Source: Oscheius dolichura
Lineage: Eukaryota; Nematoda; Chromadorea; Rhabditida; Rhabditidae
Length of the DNA: 64,000 bases
Assembly: GCA_932521035.1 (NCBI GenBank)
Contig: OW051494.1
Coordinates: 10,216,001-10,280,000 of the forward strand
Direction of reading: 5' to 3'
Below are positions 44,075 through 55,757 of this stretch, in pieces. Under the pieces are notes generated by a model, which worked only from the letters and a program-made list of their open reading frames with translations, did not search any database and had not been told where the DNA came from. The position numbers and the translations under genes are program-made. Position 1 is the first letter of the stretch; each line of letters begins with the position of its first letter.

Positions 44075-45750
44075 ATGGAGACCACTACCATAGACAGCCT
44101 TGTAACTACCATGGAAAACTGCGACTTGGTACCATCTTTAATTTATTCTACAGTAATCCCCAGGTTCAGGGTATCCGAATAGTCCGCCACCCACTGTACC
44201 GTTTCGGGCAGATGTGTGGTGTCCTTACGTCCGCTTTGTCACTATATTTCTTTATCAAGCTCTTCTATAAGAACTTCTTCAATATGGGATTCCATTTTAA
44301 TATCCGCTTCATCCTTGTGATTTACTATAGCAACGCTTTTATTCAATCTGTTCTCTACACAATTACTCAGGTAAGAGAGAGCCACAATTCCACAGCACTG
44401 TCTAACTATGGCTCCTCTGGGATTATTCCTAGCGCCACAGTTAGACCGCGCTGTGGCTCTGTCCCCCAAAAATAACTGTCTAACTGTGGTTTAGTCGAAA
44501 CAATTCATCCTGGGCTTTGTCGCTGCCCATCCCTGTGATGTATTCCTAAATCGACATGAATATATCATCTGCCATCTTCTGAACCTCTTCTTCCTACAGT
44601 ACCAGGTACCCAGACCTTTAAATACTATATAAAACCTTGACTGTCTAGCTGTGGCTCCTTGTGGCTATGTGGATTGAGCGCCTCATTGCTACAGTAATGA
44701 GGGATAACTACGAGCATCGGACGAAGATTCTTGGAGCACTGCTAACTATCCTTACTGTAAGCTTGCTCCAATTATAATAAAATGGGAAAATTCAGGCCTT
44801 TCCTGTAATTGGCGCCTTATTCTGGGCCTACTGGAATGAGGACTTCGAGGAGCCGGCAACAGATCATATCAACACCCCACTCTCTTCATCGGGAAAAATA
44901 AACGATATTCTTATCATGGAACTGGCAATTTGCCTTCTGGGATGTGTTTTTGTCACCTGCTTGAGGAAATTTAATAACAAAAAACTACAGAGGTGGGTAT
45001 TTTCCCGGCCATAAAAGGGGCATTTGACTTGGGAGCGCGCTCGCACCCGTAAAACATCAGTAGCTGAATTTTCTTTAGTCCAAATTGGTTAGAATATGGT
45101 TCACAATGCTGCCGAGACTGTACGGGTGTGGGTGACCAGAAAAACGTGGACAGAGCTACCGTTTTCCTTTACTTTTTGGAATTTCCCCGCACCAATGTAA
45201 AATCCCGCCAAATTCAATAGTTCGAACTACAGTAACCCATAATTTCGTCTATTTTAGGACCCGATACGACCTCCAGGCTCAGTACCAACTGACAGAAAAT
45301 GTCACAGCCACGAGGTTTATCCTCCGGCTATCCATCTTCACTATTGTCTGCTACGTGGTCCTCTTCTCCGCGACTCTTTCCATCAGGCTGTTGAAAGACG
45401 CCGCCTTTTTGAGAGACCAGTTTCCTCTCTTCCAGGGATTGAGGAATATTACTTATGTAAATTTTACTCCTTTAAATTGACAACTATTCGTCTTATTTGG
45501 GTCATTTGAGCCCAACAGTACAGTGCTCTTCCAGGTCCTCCCTCTATTCACCCTGTTCCTCCCTTTAATTTCCGAAGTTCTTCGAAATAGTGACAAGAAG
45601 AGGGAGCAGCACAAACGGGAGTCAATAGTAGAGCAATCGACTGTCCGGGATCCTGGCAGCGTCTACAGCAGTCAATTGGAAAGACAATGGAAAACTGGCG
45701 CCGTCCCGGTCATCAAATTCCCGCAACGATCTGTCTCTGTTGCTTATTAA
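44075..45750 (+). CDS. 7TM chemoreceptor, Sra superfamily (Sre-like)
   Basis: Seven exons in phase: 44075-44128, 44164-44370, 44495-44605, 44649-44756, 44796-44992, 45258-45456, 45535-45750, giving 363 residues. TM1 is LTSALSLYFFIKLFY and TM2 is HFNIRFILVIYY. The family signatures are HPCDVF...C, then MWIERLIATVMRDNYEHR (ER-x2-AT-x5-YE) after TM3 and RYDLQAQYQLTENV before TM6. These mark the Sra/Srab/Srb/Sre superfamily, closest to Sre. A long Ser/Arg-containing tail follows TM7. It probably acts in chemosensory cilia (family knowledge). Introns 2 and 3 are made largely of GCCACAG-element copies, and the exon 4 acceptor lies in one. Confidence 0.9.
44371..44494 (+). repeat. intron composed of GCCACAG-element copies
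   Basis: The 124-bp intron 2 of the Sre-like gene starts with the donor, then GCCACAATT at +10, an inverted CTGTCTAACTATGGC, a direct GCCACAGTTAGACCGC, and CTGTGGC, and ends with CTGTCTAACTGTGGTTTAG, where the acceptor abuts the element. Confidence 0.8.
44639..44655 (-). repeat. GCCACAG element carrying a 3' splice site
   Basis: GACTGTCTAGCTGTGGC matches the inverted half-element (consensus CTGTCTAACTGTGGC). The A-to-G difference creates CTAG, used as the acceptor for exon 4, so the exon starts with element sequence (CTGTGGCTC). Confidence 0.65.
45042..45135 (+). mobile_element. palindromic MITE-like element, copy 3
   Basis: About 90 bp in intron 5 of the Sre-like gene. The left end is CGCACCCGTAAAAC and the right end is GCTGCCGAGACTGTACGGGTG. 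Confidence 0.7.
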
Positions 45751-46151
45751 TTCATGTAAATTCGACTTATGTACAAAGAATAAATACATAAAATGGAGAA
45801 GAATTGTTCTACTTCAGAATCTTGAATGGTCAAGGCTGTCACAGTGAAAATTGGGACGTAGTATCCAACTCCACGCGCTTCTTCCTGAACTAATCGACGT
45901 TTTCCTTCTTCCTGGATTTTTGTCTATTCTTTTTAATAATTTCTATTCTTTTCTTTATTCTATTTAAGCTAAGGGCAAATCCTTCCTAAAATAGCGTCTT
46001 GGTTGCACAAAAGCGACAAACTTATTCGATCCGCAATTAGATAAGAAGAAAGCCCGGTTTTCGCTTTCAATCCTGATATTTCTTCTAGAACTGCTTTCTA
46101 TTTCTTGATTTTTATCATCCTTTATCGATTTATTAATTTTAGAAAGAGTAA
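45751..46151. other. intergenic between Sre-like gene and nrde-2
   Basis: AATAAA at 45780 ends the receptor gene. A TTTATTAATTTTAG acceptor lies just before ATG 46152 (possible trans-splice site). Confidence 0.55.
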
Positions 46152-49100
46152 ATGAGCAGTGGATATTATAACGGAGGGCGGAACGGCGGCAGCTCGAGTT
46201 CTAGAGATTATGACGACCGGCGGCCTGGTGGCTCGAGAGATGATGGCCGGAGGAGAGATTCTTGGGGAGAGGGACACCGTGTTGGAGATTCGAGAGACTA
46301 TGGCTATCAAGATTCACGGGATCGGCCAGGCAGCTCCAGGGACGATGGAAGGCGCCATTCACAGGATGAGCCAGACCCCTCTCGGCGGGATGACCGTAAT
46401 GATCGCAGAGGACGGGGAAGCGGCAGGTATTACAGGTCAAAAAATTGAATTCTGGGCCAATTTTTTAGGAGAAATGATCAGCCAAAGTCATCATACTCTG
46501 CACCGGCCAAGAAACGAAACTATCAAGAAGAAAAACGATTAAAAGATGCGCAGATGAAGGTAATAAATTTTTTTATTTACTTCTTCTTTATTCTCATTCA
46601 TTTTCTTCTTCAGAGAAGAATGCAAGAACAATTGGCTCAGACAATGATGCAAGTTCAAGACAATATAGCTGTCCGTAAAGTTAATTACGATTCGGAAGAA
46701 GAAGATCCGATGCCGTTCGACTGTGTGTAAGAGATTCAGTGCCTAAATTCCAGTTTTCTTCCTTTTCAGGCCATATGAGGTAGTTCAGCCTCCAAGTAAG
46801 AAAAGACGATCACGTACACCACCTATAGAAGAAGAAAAGGTCGAAATTAATCCGCTGGTCTTGGAGCACCCTGAAGCTAAAGAAAGTCTCGAGAGATTTG
46901 AGAAACCGACTAGAAATATGGTCAGTTCTTGATTTTATTCGTTTGCTTTTGGAAAAATATTATGGCATGCAGCAAAAAATCATTTTGACTGTTAGATTCT
47001 TTCCCGGGAGTGGTAAACGGTTGACGAAAAACAACATTTTTACGAAGCTGTTGCGCCACAGGCTACACGGCTGTCTAACTGTGGTGCATTGTACCAGAGC
47101 ATCCAATCTCTTCACCACTACAAATTTTTATTTCAGAATATCTACAAAAAGAAGAGGTATACGTATGCTTCTGAGGCAGAAATTGTGCAGGCATTGCGGT
47201 CGGACGCTGAGCACAGTCGCAACCCGTATGGAGCACTCGAGGCCGAGATGACTTATAAAGATCTATGTAAGTAAAACTTTACGTTATTTTATAGCATTAT
47301 ATATTTCAGTTATGTATGACTTCTATCCGGATTATGAGCTCTTCTTGAACGACCCAATCGAACCCGAAAAGATGTTGAAATTGTGGGAAATACTGAACCA
47401 CGAGAACGTCGAACTTTCAGCCCATATTCCTCGCTTCCACCAGGTACATTTATCGATTAGTTTTCTTCTTTAAAATCGCTTTATAGGCAGGAGAAAGAGT
47501 CGATGATAAAAATGTGGAAAAGAAATTCCGTATTATTTTACTAGAAAGCAATGGAGAGATTCCCATCTCCGAGGATAAGGATGATTTCGAATACGACTGG
47601 GAAATCAGGGAGAGAAAGGAACGAGAAAAACGAGACAAGGACTCCTTGTTGGCATTGAAGATTGAATTCGAGAGGGATAAAATACCCCCTGAGGAGGAAC
47701 TCTTACAAGCACGGTTGAAGATAAAGAACAACCCTAAAGATTTCAAAGAGTACTTGGATTACTGTAAAGCAGAGGTAAATTTGGTTACCACAGTTAGACA
47801 GCCATGTAGTCCAGGGCGCCACAGTTAGACAGTTAAAGGAACAGTACAAGAGTTTTTGCTACAGTACCCCAATTTTTCGAAACGATCATGAATTTTGTTG
47901 TTATTGGTCCTATTTTGTAGAGCTAATTTTGCTGATCAAAACGCTCTATTTAGTTTCACATAAAGGTATTGCAATACGGAGAGACATACAAAAGACTGTT
48001 CAATACCTGTAAACAGCACGACTTCGTTGCCTGACCGTCATCTGGACGCGCGTCGGATAAAATTCGCAATACAAAATTGAAAGTTTGCATGCATTTTTCT
48101 CAAATACCTGACATTTTTATAATTTTTAAACTAAATAACTTTGATCAGAAAAAAATTCTGAACAAGATAAAGCCAACTTCAAAAAGCTCTTGTACTGTAC
48201 CTTTAATAAAGCCAATATTTTTCAGGAACTTGTTTACGAACGCTACAAGATAACCTTCGAAGATCCTAAACCTTCAAGAAGGAGAATGAGAGCTTGGCTT
48301 CGAAAGGTAAACAACCTTTTCTTTTCCCTGTGATCCTTGTGATTAGGGCATTGAAAACTGTCCCAGCGCCACACAACTTTATATTGAACTTGGCTTGCTG
48401 ATAATCGAAGACTCTAAAGAACACGGCGAGAGATATTTCACCGATGTGAGTATTCAATATAAGAATTTTATGAAATTTTGTCCATTTTCAGACCATAAAT
48501 ACTATGCCTCTTAATTTTGCTCTGATAACGGCATATTTGGACGCTATTCAATTCAACAAGTCCGTGTATTGCTCTCTTTTGCTGGAGAGGGCCTTCACCT
48601 TTGTTCAAAATGTAATGAAGAACCTTTTAAACAGCCGAGAAGCGTAAATGAAGAAAATTCCCGACAAACTTCTATTTTCAGAGCTGACTATCAAACTCAG
48701 TTGGACATTGAATTATTCTCAACAAATCTATGGATTCGCCATTTGCAGTGGCTGCTAGAGTCTGGAAACGTGGAGAGGGTCGTCGCCTCAATCCAGGTCG
48801 GGCATTTTAACTTTTTTTCTTTTCAATTTCCCCCTTTCAGGCCTCGTTCCAGTCCAGTTATTTCAGCCCCAATTTCAAGACATTCAAAGATCTTTGGGAT
48901 TTGGGAGCTCCCCGCCTTGGGGACAAGAACTACAACCCCGAGTACAATAATCTCACTGACGTTCGCTTAAAATCAGGCGACTTCATTACGGCAGAATTTG
49001 ACGATATCTGTGAAGAAATGGAGAAGGAAAAACAAGTCGCAAAACTGTAAAACATCCATATTAATCAATTTCAAAGCAACTATTTTAGTCTGGAGAATCC

Positions 49101-52100
49101 CCATAATGTTGGAAAAGAAACACTATTCTCCCAGATACAACGGTTCACCGATGAAATGACCTGCCGCCCACTGCGATGTGAACCAAGATCTACATGGGAA
49201 GTGGGAGCTCCTCTTGTAAGTATACCGACTACTTGCCATTCTTCCCTATTTTCAGGAGTTGGTGAACCATGTCATGAAGAGAAGATTCATCCCGTTCGAG
49301 AAGCTTGTCATTGCGAGATTTAGATTAGGGAGACCCGACGAAGAGGGCAGCCCCTTGTACATTTTGAGCCATTTTGGCTTCAGCTTCCAAAATGTAAGTT
49401 TGCCACAGTTAGACGGTGGTGTTGGCTGTGGCGCCACAATTAGACAGCCAAATCGAAAAATTGCCCTAATTCTGGCCGAAAAGAGCATTAAAAGCCGAAA
49501 CCTTTCTTTTTCTAGTAATACAGTGCCCTTTTTCAGGAGAGCTACCATTATAGTGGAACTGCCAAGAAGTTTGGCCTGTCGCCCATTCGGGATGCTCTTC
49601 CGCAACGGGCTCAACTAATTCTCCTGCGAATCTTCGCCCAAGTGCTGACTCTTCCCAGCTACAGTAAATATACCTGCGATCTGCCGGCCAAGTTAGTTTT
49701 TCTCCTATTTTTATTCATTTTTTAAAAATGTTTAGCATTGTACGATACTGTAATACGGCGTACCCGGAGAAGGAGGTCCTAATCGAGACGATGAAACTTT
49801 TAGACGAGTTGGTGGCCGTTCCGAGTCAAATGAGGGAGCCGGAGATCAATGAAACATACCTTTTGCTTACTTTGAAAGAGGTGCCATACTTTTTGGAGTT
49901 ACCTTTAATATTTTCAGCTTACCCAGCTGGGAGTAGTTGATCCACTAATTTTAATAGATAAACTGGAAGATTCGTGCCATTCAGCTGCCAGAAACAGCGG
50001 ATCGGAGATCTGGGGACGGATTGCCTTCAGCTATATGGTTATGATTGCCGGGGTGAGTATATGGCCTTCTATTCGAGGGAATGGAGTAATTTATACATTT
50101 TAAAGGGTTATTTTAATTTCTAAAATTGATACAGTACGTTTATTTCAGCTTATGACTGTTGAAGAATTCGAGCCCCATGTCTCTGCGTGGCTATCTGCCT
50201 TCTACATGGTAAATGTCCCGGTAGGCTCTGAAATAACCATACAAAGCAAAAATTGTGGTTTATAGAATAAGGAGGACGCTCTAAAGATCTTGTGTGACAT
50301 GAATTTCCAGGAGATTCCCGAAATTCCCGAGGAAATTGATCCCCTAGAGGTTAGTCCGCTTTCCTGTCCATTTTATTCCCCTTATTTTAGATCATTTCTT
50401 CTTTGCCCAGTACTACTTCCCTCTCTTTGGCGCTGACCATCTATCTGTTGAATTGTGACCCAGACAGGTCACAGTTAAGGCTCCTGCAGCATTTTAATGC
50501 CGAGCATGTGAAATATTACCCGGAGGAGAAGAAAGGACTCCAGGAGGTCCACTACGCTACTTTGAAATATCTGGAAAATTCCATGGTAATTTTTATAAGA
50601 CTATCTGATTGAAATATTATGATATTTAGGTAACGTACAAAACACAAGCGAAAATTTTCTTTGATGAGCTCAAGGCTCACCGGACTGTTTTCCCCAATCA
50701 TCAGGAAGGCATTCAATTGTAGGTTTTTTTCTTTAATTTTTTATATTTTTACATTTTCTATAAACAAACTATATAAATAGGTTTCCCAAGAAGATAAAAA
50801 AAACATTTATTTGAAGAAATTGCCCGTTTTCAGGTTCTTGAAGCACTTCAAAAATAACACTCCCCTGATAATGTACCATTTATGGAAAACCCCACTGTGT
50901 CCCCAGACTAAAGTCATTGGTAAGCTATTACAATTAAAAAATAGTAGAAATGGAACCAAATTATAGACGCCAATGCCAGCGAATTTGAGATCTACGCCAG
51001 GCTGGCCCTCTTCGACAGGACGGCTCTTTGCCAAGAGAAACATATCCGTGACTCGGTCAGTTTTCGCCTTTTTCGATTAATTTTATCCCATTTTTCTTGT
51101 TCTTCTGGTAGATTAGACTATTTTGTGCATTTAGGTTGACCACTATTTGGCTCAACAAATAATGAAGTTGGCGGAAAAGACAAGGGACCCAAATATGTGG
51201 CGCCTCGCCTTGAAGAAGGCTATCGGCCCGTTTAAGCACATCGTAAGTCGGTTACAAATATTAGGGCGCGCCATAAGTTAGTTCGTTTGTCTTATAACTT
51301 TCTGATTTCTTGACCAAATCCGTTCGGTCAAGGGGGGGGGGGATGGATAGAGGGTAGTCAGAAAAAAATTCCAAGCACAAACTCAGCGTTCCAGTCGGGA
51401 CCCAAAATTTTTGGCAGCCGTTTTAAACTTTGCCAAAAACCGTTTTTTCGGGAAATTGGTATGTTTTTCGCACTTTCGTGGAAAACTTTGTATTAGAGAA
51501 AATTCGAGCTTGCTGAGTTACATCTGTCACACTTGGAATTGTTGAATATGGCTGGATAGTAAGCTTGCTGGACCCCTTTGAAAATGACCTAGTTAGGAAA
51601 AGTGGGTTTTCGGGGTTTTCGCATATCAAAAGTGGAAATCTCGGAAATCTGATTTCATATTCGTAAATCTAATTTTTTTTTCTGACATTTTGACTACCCA
51701 CATGCCTATGTAGGCCTCAATCCTGAAAAATAAGTCAAATAAGGAGGTTACAGAACGCCAAAAGAGCCCCAAAAATCAAAAAGTTTTTCGCTGCCAGATA
51801 ACCATGGCAGAGCATCCGTCTATGCCTGGTACGCACAAATAAGCCGAGAAAATTGGTGAAAAATGCCAGGAGATGGGAAACATGAAAGTACGCGCCCTGG
51901 GGAGGACGGGTGAACATACCGATCTCTTCAGGATCGAGGCCTACATAGGCCGAAAAAACGGAATTTTTGGCAAAGTTTAAAACGGCTGCCAAAAATTTTG
52001 GGTCCCGACTAGAACGCTGAATTTGTGCTTGGAATTTTTTTCAGACTACCCTCTAACCATCCCCCCCTTGACCGAACGGATTTGGTCAAGAAATCAGAAA

Positions 52101-52489
52101 GTTATAAGACAAACGAACTAACTTATGGCGCGCCCTAATACTTCGATTCGTTAATTTTGACCGTTCCTTAATGAAATTTACTTAAAGTATACAGTAAGCC
52201 CTGTGTAAAAAGTCTTTTAAATTAGGTATAAATCTTATTTCCCGCCTATCCAGGTATACGAATGTGCCCGGAATAAATGCGTCTGGTCCAAGGCCCTCTA
52301 CCTGGATTATATGGCCTACAAGCATGAATCTGCTATTCTTGGGAAAGATTCCACAGTGTAAGGGTCTTGTTCCCTTTTTAGAAAGTAATTTTCTTCAGAG
52401 ATATAATGAATAAATACAGAATCCCAAATATTGGAAGCGTGGATTACTATACGGATCTGGTTGAGAGATTGAAGATCGGGCAGCAATAG
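46152..52489 (+). CDS. nrde-2: NRDE-2 homologue (nuclear RNAi / nuclear exosome-MTR4 regulator)
   Basis: About 26 exons with consistent phases (first 46152-46426, last ending at TAG 52489), roughly 1,150 residues. The N-terminus is Arg/Asp/Gly/Ser-rich (DDGRRRDSWGEGHR). A conserved block NIYKKKRYTYASEAE precedes HAT-like helical repeats (RLKIKNNPKDFKEYLDYCKA). The NRDE2 signature DLWDLGAPRLGDK follows, then many further helical repeats, and the C-terminal VYECARNKCVWSKALYLDYM typical of the family. In worms NRDE-2 is recruited to nascent transcripts by siRNA-loaded nuclear Argonaute; in mammals it binds MTR4. Length matches the family. Introns hold GCCACAG elements (47055, 47788, 49402) and an 878-bp TIR element (51261). 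Confidence 0.85.
47055..47085 (-). repeat. GCCACAG element, full copy
   Basis: A 31-bp copy, antisense to the host, in nrde-2 intron 4, ~50 nt upstream of the acceptor. Confidence 0.85.
47788..47834 (+). repeat. GCCACAG element, tandem pair
   Basis: CCACAGTTAGACAGCCATG starts 13 nt after the 5' splice site of nrde-2 intron 7. A second GCCACAGTTAGACAG follows after GGC. Confidence 0.85.
49402..49461 (+). repeat. GCCACAG element, tandem pair
   Basis: GCCACAGTTAGAC starts 8 nt after the 5' splice site of nrde-2 intron 14. A CTGTGGC/GCCACAA junction leads to a second unit. Confidence 0.85.
51261..52138. mobile_element. 878-bp non-autonomous TIR DNA transposon
   Basis: Terminal inverted repeats of about 190 bp start TTAGGGCGCGCCATAAG and match base for base apart from a G-run length and a few substitutions. 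TA on both flanks fits a TA target-site duplication (Tc1/mariner-like insertion). The interior has no transposase frame. It is inserted in nrde-2 intron 24. Confidence 0.85.
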
Positions 52490-52820
52490 AAATAGAAGTT
52501 CTTTTATTATTCCGTTTTTTTGTGTTTTTCTTTTCATTCAGTTCTTCTTCAGTTTTAGAGTTAATAATACTACTGTATGTTTAAAACGGTGCTTCCAAAA
52601 GATTTCTGTTAAAAGTGGTCTATCTGGTGTTCTCTACCGCTTTTTGGCGATTACCTCCCGTGTAGTAATTGAAAATGAGATTAATAAATACTGGACAATC
52701 AAGCCATTCCTTGGGCTAGAACGAATAAGAAGAAGAAAATGGGTAAAAATTGCTTGATTTTGAGCCAGATGATCTAGTTTTCCCGTTGAAGGGCCAAAGA
52801 AAAAAAAAGCAAAAATACTT
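52490..52820. other. 3' flank of nrde-2
   Basis: AT-rich, with AATAAA at 52682. No gene is seen. Confidence 0.5.
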
Positions 52821-52896
52821 TGCACCCGCCGGGAATCGAACCCGGGTTTCCTTTCGGCTTCGGCCTATAGGCGTTCTACCACAGAACTACAGGCTC
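52821..52896 (-). pseudogene. tRNA-like gene, degenerate (probably tRNA-derived pseudogene)
   Basis: It has a good D arm/A box (GTAGTTCTGTGGTAGAAC), a perfect T arm (GGGTTCGATTCCC) and a weak acceptor stem (GAGCCTG/CGGGTGC, with one A-G mismatch and two wobbles). The anticodon region is ~4 nt too long and folds as GGC-CGAA-GCC rather than a standard anticodon arm. It carries the same TTTTTGCTTTT trailer as the real tRNA genes. Confidence 0.6.
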
Positions 52897-53081
52897 ATGT
52901 GAATTGAGGCGGTATCTCGCAGTAATCTCCTCAAAAACAGATTTGTAGCGCGATTTACCATTTGTTTTCCCTCTGAAACTTTCCTCCTGAAATTTCTATT
53001 TTCAAAAAACTGACCAGGGTAAAAAGTTATTTCGTACGGTTAGAGAGTAGAAATAGTGAAGATAATAAAAGCAAAAAGAGT

Positions 53082-53152
53082 TGCATCGGCCGGGAATCGA
53101 ACCCGGGCCGCCCGCGTGGCAGGCGAGCATTCTACCACTGAACCACCGATGC
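53082..53152 (-). tRNA. tRNA-Gly (GCC), copy 1
   Basis: A 71-nt cloverleaf with acceptor GCATCGG/CCGATGC plus A, TGGTTCAGTGGTAGAAT, anticodon loop CTGCCAC (GCC) and T arm GGTTCGATTCC. It lies in a tandem ~180-bp duplicated unit with copy 2. Confidence 0.97.
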
Positions 53153-53350
53153 TTGCCAAGGAAGACCGAAAGCGCCGATGACTACCGCTTGCTGGTTTTT
53201 ACACAGGGGAACTGGTTCTTTCTGTTCGATTTTCCTGAAGACCTGAAATTTCTATTTTCAAAAAGCTGCACAGCGAAAAAAAGGTGTAAACAGTTAGTCT
53301 TTGTGGTTAGAGAGTAGAAATACTGAAGATAATAAAAGCAAAAAAAGAGT

Positions 53351-53421
53351 TGCATCGGCCGGGAATCGAACCCGGGCCGCCCGCGTGGCAGGCGAGCATT
53401 CTACCACTGAACCACCGATGC
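53351..53421 (-). tRNA. tRNA-Gly (GCC), copy 2
   Basis: Identical to copy 1, 269 bp downstream. Flanks of about 45 bp upstream and 60 bp downstream (GCGCCGATGACTACCGCTTG) are also duplicated. Confidence 0.97.
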
Positions 53422-53782
53422 TTGTCAAAGAAGTCCGAAAGCGCCGATGACTACCGCTTGCTGGCCTTTACACGGGGAACTGGTTTTGCTGGTGAATAAT
53501 CTGTCCGATTCTCAACGGGGAATACATCTCTCTAGTTTAATTAAGATTAAAAACTTATTGAAAATAAGATTACTGTAAGTGTTGTGGAACTGTGTCTCGT
53601 TGGTTTTGAGTCACACCCTTTGAGCTGCCCATCATCTCGGCATCATATGTCGCCTAGTCTTATCTTTGGCAGATTACCGTTGGATTTTATTATCACTTCC
53701 TTTAAACCCTTACGTTTTCCAGGAACTCTCCTACTTCTTCTACTTCTTAAACCTACAGTAACCCCATATTTTTCAGTAGGAA
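53422..53782. other. intergenic upstream of the protease
   Basis: A TTTTTCAG acceptor at 53769-53776, 6 nt before the ATG, is a likely trans-splice site. No other feature is seen. Confidence 0.5.
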
Positions 53783-55757
53783 ATGCTCATCTTGGCCCTG
53801 TTCGCTGCTGCCGTTGCTGCTGTCTCGGCTCTACAGATTCCTATCCAGTCAGGACCACTTTCTCCCTTTAAATTAGGTTTTTAGACACACGGATTCTCTT
53901 CGAATTCGACTGTATAAAGAAGGGAAACTGGCCCAGTACATCCAGGAAAGGAACCAGAGACTAGCGTCGAAGGATGCCACTGCCGGGACCCCAATCATCG
54001 ACTATGAGGATATGGCCTACATGAGTATATTTATTTACTTCTCCTGCTTCCTACAGTGCCCTTTACAGTCCAAATTACCCTGGGTAGCCCGGCTCAGACC
54101 TTCGTAACCTTCATCGACAGCGGCTCGGCTAATCTCTGGGTACCGGATGTCTCCTGTGGTGGAGATTCTCAAAACGTTTGTGGAAAATACTGTAAATCGG
54201 TAAGAAGACCATATTTAAAAAGGAGAGGAGAGCATATTTTAGGTGCCTTTTGACTCCTGTATAACTTTCTGTGATCAGAGCTGCTGCGCGGGAATGAAGG
54301 GAGAGAAGACGTAGGTTTTTGTGGAGCAGTCCTATTTTTGGGTTACGGTATCCAATAACTCCTATTTCCTTTTTCAGGGCTACCACCAATCCTTGCTCCT
54401 CCAAGCACCGCTTCAATTCCTCTGCCTCGTCTTCCTTCGCCAAACTGTCCGGCTCCATCACTATCAGCTACCAAACCGGAGATGTCACCATGAATCTGGG
54501 ACAGGATAACTTCTGTGTCAGTTTTAACCTGGCACTCCAATGGAAAGTATATTTTCAGTTCTTCAACACCTCCCTCTGTGCCAGTAGCCAGCCCTTCGGC
54601 TTGGCAACGTCCATCGGATCCGATTTTGGAAACCAGCCGGAAGACGGGATTATTGGTCTCGGTTGGCCGGCTCTGGCTGTCAATTCGGAGATTCCTCCAA
54701 TGTTCAACTTGATGAATCAGGGAAAATTGGACTACCCGCTGTTCACGGTCTACATGGCAGGAATTGGTCCCACCTCGGCTACAAACGGCGGTGCCCTGAC
54801 CGTCGGTAATTTGGATACAACTAACTGTGGCCCGGCCACCTACATCCCCTTGACTTCCCGAACTTTCTGGCAGTTTAAAATGGACGGGTTAGTCCTTTAA
54901 GCCAGTTGTAAATCTTGAATTAATGTTCAGAGTCGCTGCCGGTAGCTACAGTCAATTCCCGGGAACTGGCTGGCAGGCCATCTCCAGCACGGCTTCCAGT
55001 CTGATTGGAGGACCTCAATCTGTCATTGATCAGCTTGCCACGGCGTTATTTCCCTGTAGAACCCTGTTTTATAACTAAAAATTCAGAGTGGGCGCCAAAT
55101 TCGAAAAACTCTTCGATTCCTACTTCATTGACTGTGACTCGGAGGCGGCTAATATTGTTTTCACCATCAACGGCCAGAAATACCATATCACTCCCAAGAA
55201 TTATGTAATCTCCGTCAGTTTTAACCATAATTTTGAACTTCAAAGTATTCCAGGTGGGACCAGGGCCGTGCCTCTTCTCCTTCTTCCCAATGACTGGCGG
55301 CGGCTTTTATCCGTCTTGGATGCTGGGACCTCCTCTGATCAGGGAATATTGCCAGGTTCTGAAGGAGTAACAAAACGAGTTTCACGTATCCTATACCGTA
55401 ATCTCTCTCCAAAAGAAACTTTTTATGCCCCCAGTAAAAGACCGTTTTACGTCATTATTCAAAGATTACGGTATCACATCCCAATCAGTAGGTCTCGAAG
55501 GGAATGTTTCTCTTTAAAATATAGAAATAGATCCCAAAAGATGATGGGCCAATCTTGGCTTGGATTCTCCCGGTCTGGGATCAGTATCAATCTTTTGTAA
55601 CCATATTCCCAGTTGTTTCGGGACCCATACACCAAAAATCAAGTTTCCTAACAGGTTGAAGAGCCTTCTTGGCTACTGTACCCCTAATTCCTCCCGTCTT
55701 CAGGTGCACGACATGCAGAATGGTCAGCTGGGTATGGCTCCAGTCCTTCCCCATTGA
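53783..55757 (+). CDS. pepsin-like aspartic protease homologue (A1) lacking the second catalytic Asp
   Basis: Ten exons in phase: 53783-53847, 53885-54024, 54057-54199, 54243-54310, 54378-54516, 54559-54887, 54931-55044, 55087-55213, 55254-55355, 55704-55757, giving 426 residues. Signal peptide MLILALFAAAVAAVSA is followed by a propeptide. The mature domain begins MPFTVQITLGSPAQTF. The first active-site loop is intact (FIDSGSANLWVPD). The flap region, QPEDGIIGLGWPALAV and the disulfide cysteines are present. The second loop reads AISSTASSLIGGP where active members have a D-T-G core, so the second Asp and the Gly are replaced. The C-terminus PSWMLGPPLIREYC...GQLGMAP is typical (LGDP is changed to LGPP). 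It is secreted, probably gut or gland. It is likely catalytically dead, unless a frame or assembly error is involved. Confidence 0.9.

Noticed and set aside
51423..51992. Minus-strand frames inside the nrde-2 intron
   Set aside because: They lie inside the TIR transposon, show no transposase motifs and lack ATG/splice context, so I treat them as chance frames.
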